Of a DNA stretch of 61,662 nucleotides, positions 9,007 to 16,766 are shown one piece after another (position 1 is the stretch's first letter; every line of letters begins with the position of its first letter). The DNA lies in the NCBI GenBank assembly GCA_944327255.1, contig CALVHA010000014.1:1-61662 (forward strand), read 5' to 3'. The notes beneath the pieces are model-generated. The model saw only the letters and a program-made list of their open reading frames with translations. It did not search any database and was not told the DNA's origin. This DNA is from Candidatus Gastranaerophilales bacterium. Its GTDB lineage: Bacteria; Cyanobacteriota; Vampirovibrionia; Gastranaerophilales; Gastranaerophilaceae. The translations under genes and the position numbers were made by a program.

Positions 9007-9012
9007 TTTATA
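9007..9012 (-). promoter_or_regulatory. -10 box for a leaderless transcript
   Basis: On the minus strand TATAAA is followed by six bases (TTTAGT) and the ATG of the secreted paralogue, with no ribosome-binding sequence. It predicts transcription starting at the start codon. Confidence 0.45.
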
Positions 9013-9117
9013 ACACAAGAAAAATAATAAATCCAATGATTGAGGAAGTTATAAATCATAAGATTGTTCTTTACAGGGTTGAGAAACAGTAGAATAAAAA
9101 GAGAAAAAGAGGTAGTG

Positions 9118-9870
9118 GTGAATAAAAAAACGGAAATAATATCCCATATTTCTAAATCGAATAATGATTTAGCCGAAAGTTTTTTGCATCGTGCAAATGT
9201 TTTACGTGAAAAAAATCTTTATAAAGAAGCTGTAAGTATATATTTAAATGCTATTCTTCTTAATAGAGACGATATAAACTCTTATTACGGTCTCGGGCTT
9301 TGCTTTAAACATCTCGGGAACTATACCAAAGCAATAAAAAATCTGGAAAAAGCAGCAGAGCTTAAATCTGACTTTTACGAAGCATATTATGAAATGGGTA
9401 TTTGCCATCTTGCAGATGGCATTCCTTGCGGTGCAATAAAAAATTTCGTACGCGCGATACAGATTAACCCTGAAAATCCAAATGCTATATTACAACTCGG
9501 AATCTCACATGAACTTTGTGATGAAGCAGATATGGCATTAATGATTTATCAAAAATTAATAGAAAATTCTCCTAATTTCATAAAAGCATATGAACATAAA
9601 TCAACGCTTTTAATGAAACTTGACAGATACAATGAGGCAATGGGGGTACTAATAAACTTAATAAAAATACATCCGGAATATGCCTCTGCATACTTAGGTG
9701 TAGCAACATGTCTTGACAAAACAGGTAATCAGACGGAAGCACAAAGATATTATCGCAAATTTTTACAGAAAAAACCATTAGATAATCAAGCACGGTTTGT
9801 TAAAACAAGACTTGAAAAGCTGAAAAGCATCAAGAAAAATCCAAACAAAACCTACTTAAGTCTGGTATAA
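9118..9870 (+). CDS. TPR repeat protein
   Basis: A tetratricopeptide-repeat protein of about 250 residues. I place the start at the GTG at 9118 because AGAGG lies five bases before it. An in-frame TTG at 9064 lacks a site. Five to six TPR units follow one another with the usual W/Y-LG-Y-A-P spacing (AVSIYLNAILLN, GLGLCFKHLGNYTKAIKNLEKAAEL, YEMGICHLADG, LGISHELCDEADMAL, LGVATCLDKTGNQTEAQRYYRKFL). No signal peptide is seen at this start, so it probably acts as a cytoplasmic protein-protein adaptor. The last base directly abuts the end of the convergent parvulin gene. Confidence 0.8.
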   Translation: MNKKTEIISHISKSNNDLAESFLHRANVLREKNLYKEAVSIYLNAILLNRDDINSYYGLGLCFKHLGNYTKAIKNLEKAAELKSDFYEAYYEMGICHLADGIPCGAIKNFVRAIQINPENPNAILQLGISHELCDEADMALMIYQKLIENSPNFIKAYEHKSTLLMKLDRYNEAMGVLINLIKIHPEYASAYLGVATCLDKTGNQTEAQRYYRKFLQKKPLDNQARFVKTRLEKLKSIKKNPNKTYLSLV

Positions 9871-10254
9871 TTACTTTTTATCAATAACCTTAATCAAATG
9901 CCATCCAAAATCAGTTCTGACAGGAGCAGAAACTTCTCCAACTTCCATTGAAAAAGCCTTCTTTTCAAATTCTGGAACCATCTGTCCATGCCCGAAATAT
10001 CCTAAATAACCACCGTTTTTAGAAGACGGACAAAGCGAATATTTCATCGCATAATATTCAAAATTTCCGCCGTTATCAATTTCTTTTTTAATTTCCATAG
10101 CTTCGGCAGCTGTTTTGACTAAAATATGTTCCGCCGCAACCTGTGAATATTCAGGAGTATCCGAAATTTCTTCAGCAGATTTACTTCCCCACGCAAAAGC
10201 GGAACCTGTCAATAATACAATAATTGCAAATAATCTGATAATTAAATTTTTCAT
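9871..10254 (-). CDS. Secreted parvulin-type peptidyl-prolyl isomerase
   Basis: A 127-residue exported isomerase consisting of a signal peptide (about 1-21, ending GSAFA) and a single PpiC/SurA-type rotamase domain at about 38-126. Family landmarks are AEHILVKT, the central F-Y-A-YS-CPS, GGYLGYFGHGQMVPEFE and the terminal TDFGWHLIKV. It presumably helps fold periplasmic proteins. It lacks the N- and C-terminal chaperone segments of SurA and PrsA. Transcription appears leaderless, with TATTAT six bases upstream of the ATG and no ribosome site. Confidence 0.9.
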   Translation of the reverse strand: MKNLIIRLFAIIVLLTGSAFAWGSKSAEEISDTPEYSQVAAEHILVKTAAEAMEIKKEIDNGGNFEYYAMKYSLCPSSKNGGYLGYFGHGQMVPEFEKKAFSMEVGEVSAPVRTDFGWHLIKVIDKK

Positions 10255-10260
10255 ACCAGA

Positions 10261-10266
10261 ATAATA
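10261..10266 (-). promoter_or_regulatory. -10 box for a leaderless transcript
   Basis: TATTAT on the minus strand, six bases (TCTGGT) before the parvulin ATG, with no Shine-Dalgarno sequence between. Confidence 0.45.
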
Positions 10267-10308
10267 CTATGGAAATTTTAAAATGCAACTACTCCAACAT
10301 GGGAATAT

Positions 10309-10824
10309 TTATTTTGTGAGAAAAGTAATAAATTTATCCCCGTATTTTTTTTGTTTAATAATTTCATATCCGGAAAAGTCAACATTTGTGACATGCTCAA
10401 GTATAACAATTCCCCGCACAATATTTTTTACTACATCAAGGCTCATCTCATAAATTCCAGAAAAATAAGGCGGATCAATATAAATTACATCAAATTTTTC
10501 ATTCATTTTCTGTATAATCTTTAAGCTGTCACCAATAATTAATTCAGGTGCATCTACAAATTTTTTGTAATTATTTTTAATAATACCGGCAGCTTTCGGG
10601 TGTTTTTCAATTGACTTAACTCTTGAAAAACCTCTGGATAAAGCTTCCAGAGACATTATTCCCGAACCTGCAAACATATCCAAGAAGCTTGCGCCCTCAA
10701 AATCAATCATCGCCTGCAAAGTATTAAAAACGCTCATCCTGACTTTAGATAAAGTTGGACGGGTAATTTTTTCATCAGGAGCTGTAATCTTTTGTCCTTT
10801 ATATTTTCCGGCAGTTATATTCAT
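10309..10824 (-). CDS. rsmD: 16S rRNA (guanine966-N2)-methyltransferase RsmD
   Basis: S-adenosylmethionine-dependent methyltransferase predicted to modify G966 of 16S rRNA. With the ATG at 10824 the protein is 171 residues, typical of the family, and begins MNITAGKYKGQKI like other RsmD proteins. The longer open frame upstream runs into the divergent fixC gene and is rejected. Motif I is DMFAGSGIMSLEALSRG at about 49-65, and the catalytic DPPY is at 117-120. Upstream, TAAAAT lies 7 bases before the ATG, another candidate leaderless start. Confidence 0.88.
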   Translation of the reverse strand: MNITAGKYKGQKITAPDEKITRPTLSKVRMSVFNTLQAMIDFEGASFLDMFAGSGIMSLEALSRGFSRVKSIEKHPKAAGIIKNNYKKFVDAPELIIGDSLKIIQKMNEKFDVIYIDPPYFSGIYEMSLDVVKNIVRGIVILEHVTNVDFSGYEIIKQKKYGDKFITFLTK

Positions 10825-10878
10825 ATGAACTATTTTACAATGAACAAAATTTATTGTATAATATAGAATGAGGAGTTT

Positions 10879-12192
10879 ATGAACAAAAATATACACCAAA
10901 ACAAAACAGATGTAATAGTTGTAGGTGCAGGACCGGCAGGGATTTCTGCCGCAGTAACCATAGCAAGAGCAGGTTATGAAGTAATACTGATTGAACGCGG
11001 AACATTTGCCGGAAGCAAAAATGTTTTTGGCGGAGCCATTTATACTCAAGCAATAAAAGAAATTTTTCCCGATTTTGAAACGTCTGCTCCGCTTGAGAGA
11101 AAACTGATTGAGCATAAATTTGCAATATTAGGAGAAGATGACAGCACTATTGTTTCATATCGAAAAAATCATGAACAGGCAGTTAGTTATTCCGTAATTC
11201 GCGGAAAATTTGACCGCTGGATGGCAGAAGAAGCCAAAAAAGAAGGGGTAATACTTGTTGAAGAAACTGTTGTTAGAGAACTTCTTATTGAGAATGAAAA
11301 AGTAATTGGTGTCAAAACTGAACTTGAGGATTATTATGCCGATATAGTAATCCTCGCAGATGGTGTAAATTCTCTTCTTGCCAAACAAATAGGACTTAGA
11401 GAAGATATTGAGCCTAAAGATGTCGCTGTTTCCGTTAAAGAAGTAATTAAATTAGATAAAGAAATAATTAATGACAGATTTTTAATAAATGATAATGAAG
11501 GTTGTGTATATCAACTATTCGGCGGTTCAATGCTCGGGAAATTAGGACTCGGCTTTATATATACAAATAAAGACAGTATAAGTATCGGGCTTGGAATTAC
11601 ACTAGACGAACTTACCGAGAAAAAAATAAAACCATACGAATTACTAAATCAGATTAAATCGCACCCGACAATAGCCCCGCTTATCAAAGATGGGGAAGTT
11701 ATTGAATATTCGGCTCACCTTATTCCGGAGGGTGGTTATAAAAAGATCCCGACTCTGAGCGGGGCAGGAGTAATGATTGTTGGGGATGCCGCAATGCTTG
11801 TAAACAACATGCATTGGGAGGGTACAAATTTAGCAATGATAAGTGGAAAATTAGCAGGCGAAACCGCAATTGTTGCATTAAGCAAAAAAGATACAGATGA
11901 AGATTCTCTTGCCCGCTATCAAGAAGCAATAGAAAAATCTTTTATAATGAAAGATTTATACGCATATAGAAACTTAATGGATATAATCCATGACAAAAAA
12001 GAGGTTTTTCTTGATATTTATTTGAAGAAAATTAATGCATTTTTTGAAATGTTCACCTCAGTAAACGGAATTCCTAAAAGGGAATTATATCGTAAATTTA
12101 TATTTAACTTCTTAAAAGAGCGCAGTCTCAAAGGATTACTAAGTGACGGATGGGCAATTTTAAGATTAATATGGAGTATTTTAGTAAAATGA
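10879..12192 (+). CDS. fixC: FixC-like flavoprotein (ETF:quinone oxidoreductase family)
   Basis: FAD-dependent oxidoreductase of 437 residues, matching FixC. The Rossmann dinucleotide motif is GAGPAGISAA from residue 16, with Glu38 at the end of the second strand. A late GDAAMLVN segment contacts FAD, and HWEGTNLAMISGKLAGE is the family signature after it. In Fix systems FixABCX bifurcates electrons from NADH to quinone and ferredoxin or flavodoxin. FixC, with FixX, is the quinone-directed branch. GAGG lies before the ATG. The last codon overlaps fixX (ATGA). No fixA or fixB (electron-transfer flavoprotein) is adjacent, so the electron donor must be encoded elsewhere or be something else. Confidence 0.85.
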   Translation: MNKNIHQNKTDVIVVGAGPAGISAAVTIARAGYEVILIERGTFAGSKNVFGGAIYTQAIKEIFPDFETSAPLERKLIEHKFAILGEDDSTIVSYRKNHEQAVSYSVIRGKFDRWMAEEAKKEGVILVEETVVRELLIENEKVIGVKTELEDYYADIVILADGVNSLLAKQIGLREDIEPKDVAVSVKEVIKLDKEIINDRFLINDNEGCVYQLFGGSMLGKLGLGFIYTNKDSISIGLGITLDELTEKKIKPYELLNQIKSHPTIAPLIKDGEVIEYSAHLIPEGGYKKIPTLSGAGVMIVGDAAMLVNNMHWEGTNLAMISGKLAGETAIVALSKKDTDEDSLARYQEAIEKSFIMKDLYAYRNLMDIIHDKKEVFLDIYLKKINAFFEMFTSVNGIPKRELYRKFIFNFLKERSLKGLLSDGWAILRLIWSILVK

Positions 12193-12464
12193 ATTTAGAA
12201 AAAAATTTAGCAACATTAAAATACACACCAGACAATGTTTCTCATCTAAAGCCAAATAATGAGGATTGCAAAACATGCAAACACAGACCATGCGAAAATG
12301 TTTGTCCGGCAGGAGTTTATGAATGGCTTGAAGACGAACAAAAATTACTTGTGAAATATGAAAACTGTCTTGAATGCGGAGCATGCCGTATTGTCTGTGA
12401 AAAAAAGTCTTTAGAATGGGCATACCCAAAAGGAACAAAAGGCGTAATGTTTAAAAAAGGATGA
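12189..12464 (+). CDS. fixX: FixX-like ferredoxin
   Basis: Small iron-sulfur partner of FixC. Starting at the ATG that overlaps the fixC stop, it has 91 residues, the usual FixX length. A frame from 12150 is an out-of-operon extension and is rejected. Eight cysteines form two groups: C-x2-C-x4-C-x3-CP (CKTC, PCENVCP) and C-x2-C-x2-C-x3-C (CLECGACRIVC). These fit [4Fe-4S] ligation. The C-terminal KSLEWAYPKGTKGVMFKKG is the family tail. Expected role: passing electrons to or from the FixC flavin. Confidence 0.87.
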   Translation: MNLEKNLATLKYTPDNVSHLKPNNEDCKTCKHRPCENVCPAGVYEWLEDEQKLLVKYENCLECGACRIVCEKKSLEWAYPKGTKGVMFKKG

Positions 12465-12480
12465 ATGAGGGAAATATACA

Positions 12481-12885
12481 TTGAAAAAAGATAATATTGA
12501 AATACTTGAAATGGCCTTAAAAAATGATGCCGAAATGATAAACAGAAAAATTCACCGCCGCTGGTATGATGATGATCCTATCTTGTCAGCAGTTTTAGCC
12601 AGAATGGAATATGCAAGTCCGGAATTTCGTGAAAAAGTTGCAATGGAAATAATAAAAGTTATTATAAAATTAAACGTAATTGCCGCAGAATTTAGAAGTG
12701 CAGACGAAATTCTAAGAGCATTACATACCGGCTACAGAGAAAATAGAAGAGGTCGTTGGTATGATGCGGATCTTACTGTAAGAACAGCAATAGGAATGTT
12801 AAAAGATTGCCCTGTTAATATAAGAAAACAGGTATCGATTGAGGTAAAAAAGTTTATAATAAATTTAGACAGCTTTCCAATTTAG
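12481..12885 (+). CDS. RWYD-repeat protein 1, unknown function
   Basis: Unrecognised 134-residue protein, third in the fixC-fixX operon and 16 bases after fixX. The start is TTG with GAGGG upstream. It consists of two copies of a ~40-residue module. Each opens with RWYD-x-D (27-32 and 92-97), continues with a V-x2-A-x3-L helix and ends in an Ile/Val-rich amphipathic helix (KVAMEIIKVIIKL and KQVSIEVKKFIINL). A linker with SADEILRALHTGYRENRRG joins them. It has no signal peptide, membrane segment or cysteine cluster. The next gene is a paralogue with the same two-module layout. Confidence 0.75.
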   Translation: MKKDNIEILEMALKNDAEMINRKIHRRWYDDDPILSAVLARMEYASPEFREKVAMEIIKVIIKLNVIAAEFRSADEILRALHTGYRENRRGRWYDADLTVRTAIGMLKDCPVNIRKQVSIEVKKFIINLDSFPI

Positions 12886-12909
12886 TAAAAATAAAAGGAG
12901 ACAGAGAAA

Positions 12910-13287
12910 ATGAAAGAAGAATACAGTAATGCGCATAGACGCTGGTATGACAAAGATCCGGTTTTATCACAAGCAGTGGCAACTCTGGAACAAAGTGATG
13001 ATGAAACCCAAATTAAAATAGCTCTTAATTTAATCCAAATTATTATTGAGCATAATATTGAAGATGAAAAATTTGAAACAGTTGATGATATTATTAATGC
13101 AGTTGGTTCAGGTCTGGACGAAAACAGAAAAGGACGCTGGTACGATATAGATTCAACAGTAAGAACCGCAATGAATATGCTACAAAATTGTCCGGAAGCG
13201 ACTCAAAGAATTATCGCAAAAGAAATGGCACAAATGGTTGTTAATAAAATTAAAACCAATAAAGATGATGAAGATGAAGATGAATAA
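12910..13287 (+). CDS. RWYD-repeat protein 2, paralogue of the preceding gene
   Basis: A 125-residue paralogue of the preceding protein with the same architecture. HRRWYDKDP occupies about 9-17 and GRWYDIDSTVRTA about 75-87. Each is followed by an amphipathic helix, and the two are joined by a VDDIINAVGSGLDENRKG linker. The C-terminus is strongly acidic and basic (KTNKDDEDEDE). A good AAAGGAG ribosome site precedes the ATG. The second modules of the two proteins are more alike (GRWYD-D-TVRTA--ML--CP) than the two modules within one protein. Thus the two-module unit existed before the gene duplicated. Function unknown; location suggests a link to FixCX redox chemistry. Confidence 0.75.
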   Translation: MKEEYSNAHRRWYDKDPVLSQAVATLEQSDDETQIKIALNLIQIIIEHNIEDEKFETVDDIINAVGSGLDENRKGRWYDIDSTVRTAMNMLQNCPEATQRIIAKEMAQMVVNKIKTNKDDEDEDE

Positions 13288-13358
13288 AATTTTATTTCCG
13301 TTGTAAACATATAATTAATTACATTGCAAAGAAAGCAATCAATATCCATGAATACGCG

Positions 13359-13401
13359 AAATCTGGGGAATTTGGATTAATATCCTAAATTCCCCAGATT
13401 T
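13359..13401. terminator. Long hairpin, probable bidirectional terminator
   Basis: Fifteen-base perfect inverted repeat (AAATCTGGGGAATTT and complement) with an inner GGAT...ATCC hairpin. It lies between convergent genes: the RWYD operon on the plus strand and the phosphoesterase on the minus strand. Terminal A/T runs on both sides allow termination in both directions. Confidence 0.7.
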
Positions 13402-13405
13402 CTGT

Positions 13406-14191
13406 TTATTTAATAAATTCTATTACGACAATTTCCGGAATACAATTAAAACGTAAAGGTAAAATACTTGTCCCCAAACCCTTTGAAATAAATATTCTTT
13501 TCCCGTTTTCTTCTTTAAGTCCATAAGCATAACGGGTTCCATATAAAGAAGGAACAGTTAAAATCTTACCACCTGGAAGTACTATTTGTCCGCCATGAGT
13601 ATGCCCTGCAAGAGTTAAATTAACATCAGGAGAAACACGCGGAAAGACATCAGGAGAATGAGTTAATAATATTACAGGAGAAACTGCTCCTACAAGAGTA
13701 TTTTTAACATTAGGTCTTCCTGTTTGGAAATCTTCAACTCCTGCAATTGTAAATTCTTTAAATTTTTTATTAGCATTTTCAAGAACAGTAATCCCATTTT
13801 CTTCAAAGGCTTTTATTACCTCATCTTTTCCCTGCCAGCCATCATGATTTCCCATTACAGCAATCGTTCCGTATTTTGATTTTAAATTATGCAATTCTTT
13901 TGCTATCTCATCTGCCGACAGAGTAAATCCCTTTCTGTGACCATTAACATAATCTCCACCCAGCAAGATTATATCAGGCAACTGCATATTAATTGTTTTA
14001 ACAATTCTCTTTAATCTATATTTTTCATAAGGTTTTACATGAAAATCACTTGCAAAAACTATTTTTAAACCATCCAACTGTTCATCTTTCAAGAAAATTT
14101 TCTTAACTGACAACAGGTTGGGCTCAACCAAAAACATCCAAATCCCCAAAAGAATTCCAATTAAAATAAAAATTACGCAAAAATATTTCAT
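13406..14191 (-). CDS. Membrane-anchored metallophosphoesterase (YkuE-like)
   Basis: Calcineurin-like phosphoesterase of 261 residues with one N-terminal membrane anchor (about 4-22). Metal-binding motifs appear in order: SDFH (about 49-52), GGDYVNG, GNHDGW, LTHSP and AGHTHGGQ. The layout matches the YkuE/YaeI family, whose members act on phospho-substrates at the membrane, including UDP-diacylglucosamine-like lipids in some. The substrate here is not decidable. The gene diverges from aroK over a 40-base gap filled by a perfect palindrome. It lacks a ribosome site, with TAATAT six bases before its ATG. Confidence 0.85.
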   Translation of the reverse strand: MKYFCVIFILIGILLGIWMFLVEPNLLSVKKIFLKDEQLDGLKIVFASDFHVKPYEKYRLKRIVKTINMQLPDIILLGGDYVNGHRKGFTLSADEIAKELHNLKSKYGTIAVMGNHDGWQGKDEVIKAFEENGITVLENANKKFKEFTIAGVEDFQTGRPNVKNTLVGAVSPVILLTHSPDVFPRVSPDVNLTLAGHTHGGQIVLPGGKILTVPSLYGTRYAYGLKEENGKRIFISKGLGTSILPLRFNCIPEIVVIEFIK

Positions 14192-14197
14192 AACTAT

Positions 14198-14225
14198 ATA
14201 TTACAACAAATATTTGTTGTAATAT
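14198..14225. promoter_or_regulatory. Perfect 28-bp palindrome forming mirror-image leaderless promoters
   Basis: The sequence is ATATTACAACAAAT followed by its exact reverse complement. It fills the 40 bases between the divergent ATGs at 14191 (minus) and 14232 (plus). On each strand the palindrome ends in TAATAT preceded by TG with a one-base gap (an extended -10 box). In both directions exactly six bases separate that box from the ATG. There is no room for a ribosome-binding site. The same DNA could also be the operator of a dimeric repressor. Confidence 0.7.
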
Positions 14226-14231
14226 TTTAAT

Positions 14232-14747
14232 ATGAAAGACAACTTCGCACTAATAGGAATGATGGGTTCAGGAAAGACCACAGTAGCAGAAGAATTAGAT
14301 AAAATTCTTTCTGACTATGTGCTTGTTGATATTGATAAAGAAATCGAAAAAAGCTCAGGCAAAAAGATTTCTGAACTGTTTCTAAGATTCGGCGAACAAC
14401 ATTTCCGCCTCTTGGAAAGCGATAAAATAAAAAAATTCGCAATAAATAAAAAACAAATAATCGCACTTGGTGGAGGTGCATTTGAAGATGAAAATAACCG
14501 CAGGCTTTTAAAAGAAAATTGCACTGTAATTTATCTTAAAGCATCTGCTCAAGAAATTTATGATAGGATTAAAACTGAATTTCACCGTCCACTTTTACGC
14601 AAAAACTTTTCTCTTGAAAGAATAAATGAAATTATGGCGAAACGTGAAAAAAATTATATGAAAGCTGATATCGTCATTAATACAGACGGAAAACTTCCGA
14701 AGGAAATTGCAAAAGAAATTTTAGGAGCATCAAATGGTAAATCTTAA
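14232..14747 (+). CDS. aroK: Shikimate kinase
   Basis: Phosphorylates shikimate at the 3-hydroxyl, the fifth step of chorismate synthesis. It has 171 residues with the Walker A loop GMMGSGKTT at 9-17, the shikimate-binding DIDKEIEKSSGKKI segment with FRLLES downstream, and the GGGAF loop. A lid-region Arg lies in FHRPLL. The gene overlaps aroB by 14 bases, so the two are translated together. The start has no Shine-Dalgarno sequence. A -10-like TAATAT six bases upstream, half of a perfect palindrome, suggests a leaderless message. Confidence 0.93.
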   Translation: MKDNFALIGMMGSGKTTVAEELDKILSDYVLVDIDKEIEKSSGKKISELFLRFGEQHFRLLESDKIKKFAINKKQIIALGGGAFEDENNRRLLKENCTVIYLKASAQEIYDRIKTEFHRPLLRKNFSLERINEIMAKREKNYMKADIVINTDGKLPKEIAKEILGASNGKS

Positions 14748-15798
14748 TATAAATATTCCATCACAAGAAAAAAATTATCCTATAATTATTGAGCATAATA
14801 ATATTGAAGAATTGAAACTTAAAATTTTATCTTGTGTGAGGGGAACAAAATTTCTGGTTGTAATTTCAGAAAAAGTTGACAAATTATATGGAAAAATCCT
14901 CGGTTTCAATAAAAGTGAAAAATTTGTTTTAAAGGACGGAGAGAAGGAAAAAAATTTTAACAATTACAAAAAAATAATTAATAAAGCTTTGCAGATGGAA
15001 CTTACAAGACAAGATGCCATAATTGCAATAGGTGGTGGAGTTGTAGGCGATATCGCAGGTTTTGCAGCATCCACATATATGAGAGGAATTGATTTTATTC
15101 AAGTCCCCACAACTCTGCTTGCATGCGTTGACAGCTCTGTCGGGGGAAAAGTTGCTATTGATTCAGAGCATGGTAAAAACCTCATCGGTAGTTTTTATCA
15201 GCCAAAAATTGTATTTATTAATACTAATTTTCTAAAAACTCTCGATGAAAGACAGTTTAAAACAGGTCTTGGAGAAGTTGTAAAATATATATTTATTGAA
15301 AAAAGCTGTAAATGTAAAGAGGAATTAAATTTTACAAACTTTATTACGGAAAATACCGACAAGATTTTATCAAAAGATTTGAAAATTTTAGAACAGTTAA
15401 TTGAAATTTGTATTAAACTGAAAATTTCAGTAGTTGAACATGACGAACAGGAAGAAGGTTTAAGAAAAATTTTAAATTTCGGTCATACTTACGCTCATGC
15501 CATAGAAAAAATAACCAAATACAAAAAATATACTCATGGTGAAGCAGTAGTAAAAGGGATTTTATTTGCGTTTAATCTTGCAGAAAAACGTGGTTTAATT
15601 GATAAAAATTATAAATTTTTTGCAGAAGATATTTTAAGAAAATTTGATTTCAAAAAACTACCTGATTTTCCTAAAGAAAAAATTATTAGTGCAATGAAAT
15701 CAGATAAAAAAGCAACTTCCAATAAAATAATTTTTATTCTTCCAGTAAATTATTCATTAGTCGATGAATTTGCTCTGGATAATGAAGAAATTTTCTAA
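14734..15798 (+). CDS. aroB: 3-dehydroquinate synthase
   Basis: Converts DAHP to 3-dehydroquinate, the second step of the shikimate pathway, using NAD and zinc. It is 354 residues, normal for AroB. Recognisable blocks are the NAD-binding GGGVVGDIAGFAAS, PTTLLACVDSSVGGKVAID, GLGEVVKY, and the zinc-site histidines in NFGHTYAHAIE and HGEAVVKG. The start lies inside the end of aroK. The pairing of two non-consecutive pathway enzymes in one overlapping unit is common. The rest of the pathway is not in this window. Confidence 0.93.
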   Translation: MVNLNINIPSQEKNYPIIIEHNNIEELKLKILSCVRGTKFLVVISEKVDKLYGKILGFNKSEKFVLKDGEKEKNFNNYKKIINKALQMELTRQDAIIAIGGGVVGDIAGFAASTYMRGIDFIQVPTTLLACVDSSVGGKVAIDSEHGKNLIGSFYQPKIVFINTNFLKTLDERQFKTGLGEVVKYIFIEKSCKCKEELNFTNFITENTDKILSKDLKILEQLIEICIKLKISVVEHDEQEEGLRKILNFGHTYAHAIEKITKYKKYTHGEAVVKGILFAFNLAEKRGLIDKNYKFFAEDILRKFDFKKLPDFPKEKIISAMKSDKKATSNKIIFILPVNYSLVDEFALDNEEIF

Positions 15799-15801
15799 GA
15801 T

Positions 15802-16557
15802 TTAATTTCTGTTTACACCATAACCAAATGTTGCAAAATCATATTTTACAGGGTCATCAGGATCAAATTGTTTTAACTTATCAGTAAGTTCAACAACAGC
15901 CTTAAAATCATTTGAATTCCTGCTCAGCAGCCCCATTTCTCTGGAAACTCTTGCAACATGCACGTCAAGCGGGATCAAAAGTTCTGAAGACGGAATAAAA
16001 TTCCAAATACCAAAATCAACAGGAGGTTTTCTAACCATCCAACGCAAAAACATATTCATACGCTTCATAGCACCCCCTTTTTGAGGATTTGGAATCATAA
16101 AATAAAATCCCTGTCCCGCATTTTCATCAGCACGGGAATAAAAATAATCCGCTACAATTTGGAAAAACTTAGGATTTCTTAAAGTCCCAACCTGTTCATA
16201 AGCATATTTGAACAATGCATCCAACCCGCCATCATTTGTATAAAGTTCTTTCATAATATAAAAAATTTGTGCAAAATCTTCTGTTTTTCCAAAACGGTAA
16301 TTAAAATCACCAAGTATTTTCTCTTCAAAATTCAAGATGAAATTCAATGGTTCATTTTCCGCAATCGTAAAAAGAGATTCTAACTTTTTAATAAAAACTT
16401 TTCTTGCTCCGTATGCAACAAGAGATGCTATAAAACCTGCAACTTCGATATCTTTATTTGAAGAAAATCTGTGAGGCATGCGAACCGGATCATCTTTTAT
16501 AAAATCCTCATTCTCATAAGTTTCAGCAAGTTTATCAAGTTCAAATTTCGTAATCAT
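15802..16557 (-). CDS. TIGR02757 family protein (DUF2400)
   Basis: Conserved bacterial protein of 251 residues with unassigned biochemistry. The family pattern is visible: DPVRMPHRF near the N-terminus, AGFIASLVAYGARKVFIKKLE, KRMNMFLRWMVRK, and the C-terminal helical portion with DVHVARVSREMGLLSRN and YDFATFGYGVNR. It lies 3 bases from the convergent aroB end. No ribosome site is present; TATAAT stands exactly six bases upstream of the ATG. Function remains unknown for the family as far as I know. Confidence 0.8.
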   Translation of the reverse strand: MITKFELDKLAETYENEDFIKDDPVRMPHRFSSNKDIEVAGFIASLVAYGARKVFIKKLESLFTIAENEPLNFILNFEEKILGDFNYRFGKTEDFAQIFYIMKELYTNDGGLDALFKYAYEQVGTLRNPKFFQIVADYFYSRADENAGQGFYFMIPNPQKGGAMKRMNMFLRWMVRKPPVDFGIWNFIPSSELLIPLDVHVARVSREMGLLSRNSNDFKAVVELTDKLKQFDPDDPVKYDFATFGYGVNRN

Positions 16558-16563
16558 AATTTT

Positions 16564-16569
16564 ATTATA
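16564..16569 (-). promoter_or_regulatory. Consensus -10 box for a leaderless transcript
   Basis: Perfect TATAAT on the minus strand followed by AAAATT and the ATG of the TIGR02757 gene. This is one of the cleanest leaderless-promoter candidates here. Confidence 0.55.
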
Positions 16570-16644
16570 GCACTATATATAAATATTTTACAATTCTTAA
16601 CAAATAAATAAAACCATTCAAAACCATGCGTAGAGCATGATTTC

Positions 16645-16761
16645 ATGAAAAAAAACATGAAAACCATGTCATGGAGCATGATTGAGAATATATGCCAGCC
16701 TAAAACCAGCATTAACATTGAAGAAAGAAGTGTCGTTACAAATGTTCACAATGACATGTGA
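16645..16761 (+). CDS. Possible 38-residue Met-rich small ORF
   Basis: In the 340-base gap before the Cys-rich gene, one frame runs 38 codons from ATG to TGA. The predicted peptide begins MKKNMKTMSWSMIENIC, with Met at positions 1, 5, 8 and 12. No ribosome site or clear promoter precedes it. The DNA also holds two imperfect ~21-base direct repeats (AAACCATG...GAGCATGAT) at 16621 and 16661, so the frame may be incidental to repeats. Low confidence. Confidence 0.2.
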   Translation: MKKNMKTMSWSMIENICQPKTSINIEERSVVTNVHNDM

Positions 16762-16766
16762 GGCTA

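Noticed and set aside
10825..11115. Long N-terminal extension of rsmD
   Set aside because: It runs antisense through fixC, has no ribosome site and is absent from the family; the ATG at 10824 gives the normal N-terminus.
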